Origin: a virus | Direction: 5' to 3' (one strand) | Length of the DNA stretch: 43,312 nt | Virus record (IMG/VR): IMGVR_UViG_3300025151_000081 | Location: 1 to 43,312 of that record | In this document: piece after piece, positions 37,585 to 43,312 of the stretch | How the letters are laid out: every line of letters begins with the position of its first letter | How positions within the stretch are numbered: position 1 is the first letter of the stretch | Made by a program: the position numbers and the translations under genes | The notes under the pieces: model-generated | What the model was told of the DNA's origin: nothing | Database searches by the model: none | The model's input: the letters and a program-made list of their open reading frames with translations, nothing else

Positions 37585-38511
37585 ATGGCAGCAGTAAGCA
37601 GTACGTATAAAAACCCATCAACATCATTTGTATGGTGGATTGAAGGAGATAGAATAGCAATAGCTACTGATATAGGTGACGGTGGTACATCAGAAACTGC
37701 TGAAACTAAACTGAAACCAGTACAACTTAGTATACAAAATTCTTTGCAAACAGATGGAAGTACAAAGAATTTAGTAACAGAATCTGTAGATGCAACACAA
37801 ACTACAATAGATATAGATGATGCGTCTGTATTATCTCAATATGAAATTATTCAAATCAATGATGAGATTATGAGAATAGAAAGTATTTCAACTAATACGT
37901 TGACAGTTACAAGAGGTTTCAGAGATACTACTGCAACTACACACGCTACATCAGTTACATCTTTAACTACATTGGGAGCAGCTATATCAGATAATTCTAC
38001 AACAAGTGTAACTTTATCTAGCGTAGATTCACTATCTGTAGATGATATGATTAAAGTAGGAAGCGAGGTATTAAGAGTAACAGCTATTAATACAAGCACT
38101 AATGTTATTACAGTAGTAAGAGGTCGTCATTCTTCTACTGCTGCTTCTCATAGTGACGGTGCTGCTGTTTCTAAATTTGATGATAATGGTCTTATCAAAG
38201 AGCATAATAAAATTACTAATGGTATGGTAATATCATATTATGCAGAGCCAGATAAGGTAACTGCTATACAGGGCTCTGGTAGCACTATTGATATTGACAA
38301 TGTATTACAGCCGTTGTTAATTGATTACGTTAAAGGTAAAGCATTGATGGATGCAGCATCAAGGGAAGATAACCCTGGTATAGCACAAATAAGAATGGCA
38401 TCTGCACAACAGTGTTTAGCAAACTATAAAGAAGGTTTGAGAAAATTTGGTATGAAGAAGAACGATAAATCAGGTGGTACAAGAGGTATTGTGCCAGCAA
38501 ATATGAGGTAA
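37585..38511 (+). CDS. Tail protein with duplicated beta module and adaptor-like end
   Basis: 308 residues. Two tandem copies of a ~70-residue beta module (IIQINDEIMRIESISTNTLT VTRG and MIKVGSEVLRVTAINTSTNV ITVVRG, each followed by T/AxxH) occupy the middle, a motif seen in phage baseplate and nozzle-associated proteins. The C-terminal ~90 residues are helical. Also contains a similar module in the nozzle gene (GEVIHINGEAMRVRS). A tail hub or adaptor role is inferred. Confidence 0.72.
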   Translation: MAAVSSTYKNPSTSFVWWIEGDRIAIATDIGDGGTSETAETKLKPVQLSIQNSLQTDGSTKNLVTESVDATQTTIDIDDASVLSQYEIIQINDEIMRIESISTNTLTVTRGFRDTTATTHATSVTSLTTLGAAISDNSTTSVTLSSVDSLSVDDMIKVGSEVLRVTAINTSTNVITVVRGRHSSTAASHSDGAAVSKFDDNGLIKEHNKITNGMVISYYAEPDKVTAIQGSGSTIDIDNVLQPLLIDYVKGKALMDAASREDNPGIAQIRMASAQQCLANYKEGLRKFGMKKNDKSGGTRGIVPANMR

Positions 38512-38516
38512 AAAAA

Positions 38517-38813
38517 ATGGAAGTAGGAAAAGACACTAAATTTACATTATCTATAGAAACAGGTGTTAGTATCTTAGTTACTGTAGGTATGATTATAGGT
38601 ATGTGGTATTCTTTGCAGGCAGAAATAGAACTTGCTAAAGAATTGCCAGAGCCAGAGGTTTCACGTATGGAATATGATTTAAAAGACCAAATGATTCGTG
38701 ATTCAATATTAAATACAGAAGAAAAAGTAGACAAACTTGAAGATAAGGTAGACTCTGTTAAAGATGATACAAGAATGATTCAAGAAACGCTACTTGATAT
38801 GAATAAAAACTAA
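38517..38813 (+). CDS. Membrane-anchored coiled-coil protein (holin/spanin candidate)
   Basis: 98 residues. One transmembrane helix (TGVSILVTVGMIIGMWYSLQ, ~16-35), a linker with ELPEPE, then an acidic coiled coil (TEEKVDKLEDKVDSVKDD). Such N-in, coiled-coil proteins occur in late operons of marine phages and are often called holin-like. A lysis role is plausible but unproven. The ribosome site is weak. Confidence 0.65.
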   Translation: MEVGKDTKFTLSIETGVSILVTVGMIIGMWYSLQAEIELAKELPEPEVSRMEYDLKDQMIRDSILNTEEKVDKLEDKVDSVKDDTRMIQETLLDMNKN

Positions 38814-38825
38814 TGAGGTTTACAG

Positions 38826-39209
38826 ATGAACAACAAATTTATATCATACTTGGTATTAACAGTATTCTCATCGCTATCTTGGTTGCACTCACAGTCAGTC
38901 AACTTAGATAACTTTGCATCAATACAAGGACTTAATGTGCAAAAATGTGCAGTAGTACAAGTTAATGCATCTTGGAATCACGCAAACAGAGTTAAGGTAG
39001 AAAAACTAGCTAAGCTTTGTTATGTAGGTGAAATAGATTTAAATAATAAAACTGTTGGTGCAGTAATACAAAAAGAATGGAATATTAAGGTTGTACCTAC
39101 TATTATTATTTTAAAAGAAGGTAAAGAGGTTATGAGATATGAACCTGGCATAAGTATGAGATTTGATGAACAAGAGGTGTTCAATAAAATAAAGAAAGAA
39201 ATACAATGA
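38826..39209 (+). CDS. Secreted thioredoxin-fold protein lacking CxxC
   Basis: 127 residues. An N-terminal signal-like segment (FISYLVLTVFSSLSWLHSQS) is followed by a thioredoxin-like core: VVQVNASWNHANRVKVEKLA in place of the WCxxC active site, EIDLNNKTVGAVIQKEWNIK and the cis-Pro strand VVPTIIILKEGKEV. The two redox cysteines are replaced (WNHAN), so it cannot be a normal oxidoreductase. It may be a binding protein of the periplasm or virion. Overlaps the next gene by 4 nt. Confidence 0.75.
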   Translation: MNNKFISYLVLTVFSSLSWLHSQSVNLDNFASIQGLNVQKCAVVQVNASWNHANRVKVEKLAKLCYVGEIDLNNKTVGAVIQKEWNIKVVPTIIILKEGKEVMRYEPGISMRFDEQEVFNKIKKEIQ

Positions 39210-39715
39210 ATAATAAAGATAAAAACAAAGTAAATAAACTTCTTAATAAACTTAGAAAACTGTTAGGAAGAGAGCAATATCAGTCTTTTGAAGGTTCTGA
39301 TATACCAACAAGGCAAGGACCTGCACAACCAGGCAGACTAGTTCCAACAGGTTTTGGAGCATTACGTTCAGATGCTTCACGTATATCAGAATACGCTACA
39401 TTAGAAGGTATGAGACGTTATGGAGATAAAAACGTTCCAGGTATGTTTGATACTATAGATAGTATATATCAAAGATATGGCAGAGGAAGAAGCAATCTTG
39501 AACAGCTTTTACTAGACCAAGGACAATCTAGAGATGGGGCAGCATTTACTGGATATAAAAAAGGTTTACCTTTGACTCGTTCTGGTAATATTGATTTTGA
39601 TGCTATAGAAAAATTTTTAGATGAGCAAGAAAAAATTAATACTATGAACGAAATGATTAAAATAGCTAATCAAACTAGAATACCAGGCGTTGAAGTTATA
39701 GCAAAACCAAGATAA
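39206..39715 (+). CDS. Unknown late protein
   Basis: 169 residues: basic N-terminus (KNKVNKLLNKLRKLLG), Gly/Pro-rich centre (DIPTRQGPAQPGRLVPTGFG), helical C-terminal half. Coupled to the thioredoxin-like gene (ATGA). No motif recognised; probably a minor virion component. Confidence 0.68.
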   Translation: MNNKDKNKVNKLLNKLRKLLGREQYQSFEGSDIPTRQGPAQPGRLVPTGFGALRSDASRISEYATLEGMRRYGDKNVPGMFDTIDSIYQRYGRGRSNLEQLLLDQGQSRDGAAFTGYKKGLPLTRSGNIDFDAIEKFLDEQEKINTMNEMIKIANQTRIPGVEVIAKPR

Positions 39716-39716
39716 A

Positions 39717-40019
39717 ATGGCTACAAGAAAAAAAGCTAAAGCTATAAGAAGAACTACTAAAGGCAAGAATGCGAATTACAGACCTACAAAGAAAGGTGCT
39801 GGAATGACAAAGAAGGGTGTAGCTGCTTACAGAAGAGCTAACCCTGGTAGTAAATTAAAGACTGCTGTTACTGGTAAAGTAAAAAAAGGTAGTAAAGCAG
39901 CTAAAAGAAGAAAGTCTTATTGTGCAAGGTCATTAGGACAACTGAAAAGAAGTTCTGCGAAAACTAGAAATAATCCAAATTCTAGAATTAGACAGGCACG
40001 AAGAAGATGGAAATGTTAA
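39717..40019 (+). CDS. DUF6321-like basic protein
   Basis: 100 residues: GMTKKGVAAYRRANPGSKLK, TAVTGKVKKGSKAAKRRKSY CARS and a C-terminal ARRRWKC. This matches the DUF6321 pattern (KKGVxxYRRxNPGSKLKTAVT). Very basic. One base after the previous stop. It may bind DNA in the virion; function unknown. Confidence 0.82.
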   Translation: MATRKKAKAIRRTTKGKNANYRPTKKGAGMTKKGVAAYRRANPGSKLKTAVTGKVKKGSKAAKRRKSYCARSLGQLKRSSAKTRNNPNSRIRQARRRWKC

Positions 40020-40034
40020 AAAATAGGAGATAAC

Positions 40035-40187
40035 ATGAACATAGTAATCAGTAAATTATTAACAGGTTTATTAAGTGAAAAAATCTTAAAAGCTGTTTTA
40101 ATTAAACTTGGTGACCATTTCATCAAAAGGTCAGATAATAAATTAGATGATGAAATCTGGGCTGAAGTTAAAAAAGCCCTAAAATAA
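40035..40187 (+). CDS. 50-residue helical late protein
   Basis: MNIVISKLLTGLLSEKILKA then VLIKLGDHFIKRSDNKLDDE and IWAEVKKALK. Amphipathic helices without a full membrane span; similar short proteins (KRTDNxLDDEI) occur in marine phages next to tail genes. Start after AATAGGAGATAAC. Confidence 0.7.
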   Translation: MNIVISKLLTGLLSEKILKAVLIKLGDHFIKRSDNKLDDEIWAEVKKALK

Positions 40188-40196
40188 GGAGAGAAT

Positions 40197-40226
40197 ATGA
40201 ACTGTGAATGTGGATGTGGGTGTTAA
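40197..40226 (+). CDS. 9-residue cysteine-rich peptide MNCECGCGC
   Basis: Start after AAGGAGAGAAT, among the best ribosome sites of the late region, and stop TAA three nt before the nozzle start. Four of nine residues are Cys in a CxCxCxC pattern, which would bind a soft metal or be a redox-reactive tag. Alternatively it is a translated leader for the nozzle gene. Confidence 0.5.
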   Translation: MNCECGCGC

Positions 40227-40229
40227 TAG

Positions 40230-42752
40230 ATGCCTAGAAGGTCATTACAATTAAATGATTTTAGCGGAGGACTTAATACTAAGTCCTCTCCTAGGGATAT
40301 TGCACCCAATCAGGTCCAGAAAGCAGACAATGTTTTCTTATCAAATCAAGGTCTTATAGAGGCAACTTCAGATGCTTCTATAAAAACTACTAATCCTGGT
40401 GGAGGCACATCAGAAACAATGACTCATACTCAGCAGGGTAATGGAGCATTTATATTTAACTCACAATTTAATGTAGATTCAAGTGGCACTGCAACACAGC
40501 AATCTCAAATAATAGCTTATCCTATAGATAAAGGTTCTACTGACAAAACTACCATACAATTTTTTAGAAGAGATTTTGACAGTGAAGGTAATTTTGTTTT
40601 AGCAGATGACTCTGGAGACGCTGAAATAGATATGCAAGTAACTGGAGCTGTACAGCCAGTATATTATTTTGTAGATGGTGTACTTCATGTATCTGATAAA
40701 CTTGCAGTAGATTCAAGTATTACAGTAGAACCTAGAAGAATGCCTTATGTAAAAGAATCTAGATTTGGTACAGACGTAACAGGATTTTTAGACACTACTA
40801 TGAAAGTAGAAAGAAGCGCCACTCAGTTTGAAGCTATAACAAAAGGTACAAGCTTTACTGACCCAGGCATTGGTGAGTTTAGCGTTAAGCTACAGACAGA
40901 CCCTACATTAGATTCTCAGTCATTTACCGAGATTATTAAAAACACTGAAAGCAGTAATTATTTAGTAGTTACATCAAATCCTAACGAAACAAATCCAGAC
41001 CCTACTGCTGATATATCTATTACAGATAAATTAATACATTTAAAACTAACAACTCCAGAAGATATGTCTTCTGTTAGTTTAAACTACGGTGCTGATAGTG
41101 GTATAACAACTGGAGGAATAGCAAATCTTGTAGGAGAAGTTATACATATAAATGGTGAAGCTATGAGAGTAAGAAGCACTAATACTTTAGATTTATCTTC
41201 AGGAGGAGATAAGAAAGTTTTACAACTATTAGTAGATAGAAATGTTTTTGGAAATTCACCTACTGGTTTAGAGCATGCAAGTGGAGTAAGAGTTAAAACA
41301 GTTTCAACAACAAGTATTAGTGTTACTGGTGGTGGTTGGGAAGCTGGTTCTTATGAGTTTTGTCATACAGTAATTGATTTACAAGATAATGAAACGCTAC
41401 CACAAGCTCCACAATCAACTTTGTTTCCTATAACATCAGGTGCATATTTTACCAATGTAGGATTTAGAATAAAAGACACTGGATTTGACTTTAGAAAGAA
41501 TGAAAAAGGCGTAAGAATTTACACAAGAAAAAAAGACGGTAATGGCAGATGGATTTTGTTTTTAGATGTTGATTACCAAAGAGGAGTAAGAACTAATTTA
41601 TTTGAAGACTATACTGAACTTACGGTAGCTGATACAGACTTTATGCAAGTAGTAGATATAGATGTAGTTAATCCTTCATTAGATACTTACGAAAGTATAA
41701 ATGGTTACTCTCAAGATGAAAAAAGCATAGACTTTGGTACAAAAGGTGGTTTTAAAGCAGCTACAGTATGTGCTAGAAGAGCATGGGTAGCCAATGTAAG
41801 AAAAGATGACAAAGTATATGATGACAGAGTTTACTACAGTCCAGTAAATAGATTTGCTACATTTCCAGACAGTTATTACTTAGATATTGGAATTAGTGAT
41901 GGTGATTCATTTACAGCATTACATAGTTTAGGAAACAGATTGTTAGCATTTAAACAGAAAAAACTATACATAATTAATGTATCGTCAACATCTGATGCTG
42001 GATGGTTTCTAGAAGCTGAGTACGATGGTATGGGATGTAGACAACAAGAATCAGTATGTAAAACACCATTTGGAGTTTGTTGGGTTAATGATGATGGAGT
42101 ATATGTTTTTTCTGGTTCATCTGCACCAACAGAACTTAGTTTATTTTTAGATGATGCTACTTGGAGAACAAACCAATCTACAAAAAATCCAGCTATTGGA
42201 TATAATAATAAATACAAACAATTAAATGTAGTACAAGATGCAGCAGCAGATACTGATGTGTTTGTATATGATTTTGCTACTAAAGGATGGACCTTAACAA
42301 AGTCAATAGGTAGTTCTGGTATATCAAACTTCTTACCTTCTTTTGATGGTTTGTATTATCTTGAATATGGAAGTAGTAATTCTAAAACTGTAAAACTTTT
42401 AACAGGAGATGTTGGTACAAAACAAATTGTATTACAAACAAAAGATATAGACTTTGGTAATCCTGGTTTAGTCAAAAAAGTTAAAAAAGTGTATGTAACA
42501 GCTAAAGATGACGGAGGAGCTGGAAGTGGAAATACTTTAACTCTAAAATATGCTTTAGATGGTAGTACTTCTTTTGGTAATGCAGCAACTGCAACGCCTG
42601 AAGATGAATTAGGTCAATTTGATACACTAACATATACTATAAATCAAAATTGTCAATCAATCGCTCTAGAATTAACAGACGAAGAAGGCGAAGCTATAGC
42701 TATAAACGATATAAATATAGATTTTAGATTAACTAATAAGAGACCTTCATAA
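40230..42752 (+). CDS. Tail nozzle / tail tubular protein B-like
   Basis: 840 residues. The N-terminus MPRRSLQLNDFSGGLNTKSS then DIAPNQVQKADNVFLSNQGL is the usual start of podovirus nozzle/stopper proteins. A long beta-rich body follows with KGGFKAATVCARRAWVANVR, VYYSPVNRFATFPDSYYLDI and a C-terminal beta sandwich. It probably forms the hexameric tube below the portal adaptor. Its stop overlaps the fibre ATG (TAATG). One GTTTAAAC at 41077-41084 lacks the usual flanks and is probably chance. Confidence 0.82.
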   Translation: MPRRSLQLNDFSGGLNTKSSPRDIAPNQVQKADNVFLSNQGLIEATSDASIKTTNPGGGTSETMTHTQQGNGAFIFNSQFNVDSSGTATQQSQIIAYPIDKGSTDKTTIQFFRRDFDSEGNFVLADDSGDAEIDMQVTGAVQPVYYFVDGVLHVSDKLAVDSSITVEPRRMPYVKESRFGTDVTGFLDTTMKVERSATQFEAITKGTSFTDPGIGEFSVKLQTDPTLDSQSFTEIIKNTESSNYLVVTSNPNETNPDPTADISITDKLIHLKLTTPEDMSSVSLNYGADSGITTGGIANLVGEVIHINGEAMRVRSTNTLDLSSGGDKKVLQLLVDRNVFGNSPTGLEHASGVRVKTVSTTSISVTGGGWEAGSYEFCHTVIDLQDNETLPQAPQSTLFPITSGAYFTNVGFRIKDTGFDFRKNEKGVRIYTRKKDGNGRWILFLDVDYQRGVRTNLFEDYTELTVADTDFMQVVDIDVVNPSLDTYESINGYSQDEKSIDFGTKGGFKAATVCARRAWVANVRKDDKVYDDRVYYSPVNRFATFPDSYYLDIGISDGDSFTALHSLGNRLLAFKQKKLYIINVSSTSDAGWFLEAEYDGMGCRQQESVCKTPFGVCWVNDDGVYVFSGSSAPTELSLFLDDATWRTNQSTKNPAIGYNNKYKQLNVVQDAAADTDVFVYDFATKGWTLTKSIGSSGISNFLPSFDGLYYLEYGSSNSKTVKLLTGDVGTKQIVLQTKDIDFGNPGLVKKVKKVYVTAKDDGGAGSGNTLTLKYALDGSTSFGNAATATPEDELGQFDTLTYTINQNCQSIALELTDEEGEAIAINDINIDFRLTNKRPS

Positions 42753-43312
42753 TGCCAAAATCTGGTGAACATAGAGTTAATAACATTGACTCATTCTTTA
42801 GAGTTAGACCATCTTCTCAAAATTTAAGAGAGGGTGAATCAGTATCATTCCTAGAAGATGGTAAGTTAGTAAAACAAGAAAAAAGAAATGGCGTTGTTTA
42901 TGAACAAGTATTTGCTGAGCAGCAAAAATCAAAACAAGCAGTTGTACAAACTACAGGAGATGTAACAAATCTTATTATAGGAGGCTCTACTGAAGATGCA
43001 GACATAACAGGTATTACTGCTGGTACAGGATTGTCTGGAGGTGGAGCTAGTGGTAACATAACCTTAAACATAGACTCTACAGTAACAACTCTTACTGGTT
43101 CACAAACATTAACAAATAAAACATTAACAAGCCCTGTTATAAATACAGGTGTAAGTGGTACTGCTATTTTAGATGAAAATGATATGTCTTCTGATAGTGA
43201 TACTAAACTTGCCACACAACAATCTATTAAAGCTTATGTAGATTCAGAAATATCAGGTATAGCTGCTCCTGCTAATGCAACTATTACTTTAAGTCCTGGT
43301 GCAGGTTTAGCT
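42752..43312 (+). CDS. Tail fibre N-terminal part (3' end cut by window)
   Basis: 187 residues, open to the window end. MPKSGEHRVNNIDSFFRVRP starts a virion-binding domain. Gly-rich repeats follow (GITAGTGLSGGGASGNITLN), then TLTNKTLTSPVINTGVSGTA and LATQQSIKAYVD, typical of phage fibre shafts. The last motif matches TQQSVKAYVD near base 23, so this is probably the N-terminal part of the fibre at the left end. The two parts do not join in frame directly. Confidence 0.85.
   Translation, partial: MPKSGEHRVNNIDSFFRVRPSSQNLREGESVSFLEDGKLVKQEKRNGVVYEQVFAEQQKSKQAVVQTTGDVTNLIIGGSTEDADITGITAGTGLSGGGASGNITLNIDSTVTTLTGSQTLTNKTLTSPVINTGVSGTAILDENDMSSDSDTKLATQQSIKAYVDSEISGIAAPANATITLSPGAGLA

Noticed and set aside
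41076-41085. GTTTAAAC copy in the nozzle gene as a member of the palindrome system
   Set aside because: Flanks are A and T instead of C and G and it is isolated in the late region; one chance copy is expected. Kept in the count but not interpreted.
1-43312. CRISPR array, insertion sequences, integrase or lysogeny module
   Set aside because: No direct repeats with regular spacers, no transposase or integrase motifs; the dispersed palindromes have irregular distances and lie mostly inside genes.

Overview
The window looks like a nearly complete, AT-rich (roughly one third G+C) genome of a tailed dsDNA phage, most likely a short-tailed marine podovirus. The basis is a P22-type portal, an SU10/DUF5309-like capsid protein, short-tail adaptors and nozzle, giant ejected internal proteins, no tape measure or sheath, and several small basic proteins common in marine metagenomic phages. 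No integrase, RNA polymerase, DNA polymerase or canonical tRNA was found. The host cannot be determined from the sequence; a low-GC marine bacterium is a guess.

Layout. (1) 1-10909, rightward: 3' part of an S74-chaperone tail fibre, small virion proteins, then four internal/ejection protein genes ending in a 1632-residue protein. (2) 11032-25173, leftward: about 33 tightly packed early genes. Its left part is a replication/recombination block (DnaB-like helicase, Hjc-like nuclease, SSB-like protein, DUF1071 annealing protein, Cas4-like exonuclease). Its right part (17.1-25.2 kb) holds short unknown genes preceded by good sigma70-type promoters. (3) 25174-25835: divergent intergenic region with promoters and DnaA-box-like sites. 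(4) 25836-43312, rightward: small genes, HExxH protein, Nmad1-like protein, metallophosphoesterase, small and large terminase, lysozyme, portal, scaffold, capsid, decoration-like protein, basic proteins, tail adaptors, nozzle, and the 5' part of a tail fibre. Both window ends lie in tail-fibre coding sequence, so the molecule is probably circular or permuted with the late operon running off the right end and back onto the left end. The ends do not join in frame, so a piece is missing.

The most striking signal is a dispersed palindrome, GTTTAAAC (usually CGTTTAAACG): 27 copies, 24 of them in the leftward early region at about one per gene from 17.4 to 25.3 kb. Copies sit near stop codons, supply stop codons, lie at fixed distance upstream of TTGACA promoters, and flank DnaA-box-like sites. 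Within unrelated proteins they are read as RLN or FKR. This resembles a phage-wide binding-site system (stoperator-like or origin/segregation-like) that I cannot assign to a known family.

A second candidate system is a ~90-nt leftward small RNA at 17033-17123, with its own promoter, two abutting 5' hairpins, an exposed CUCCUUAGUGUGUGUGG stretch complementary to the ACACACA...AAGGAG leaders of several early genes, and a rho-independent terminator.
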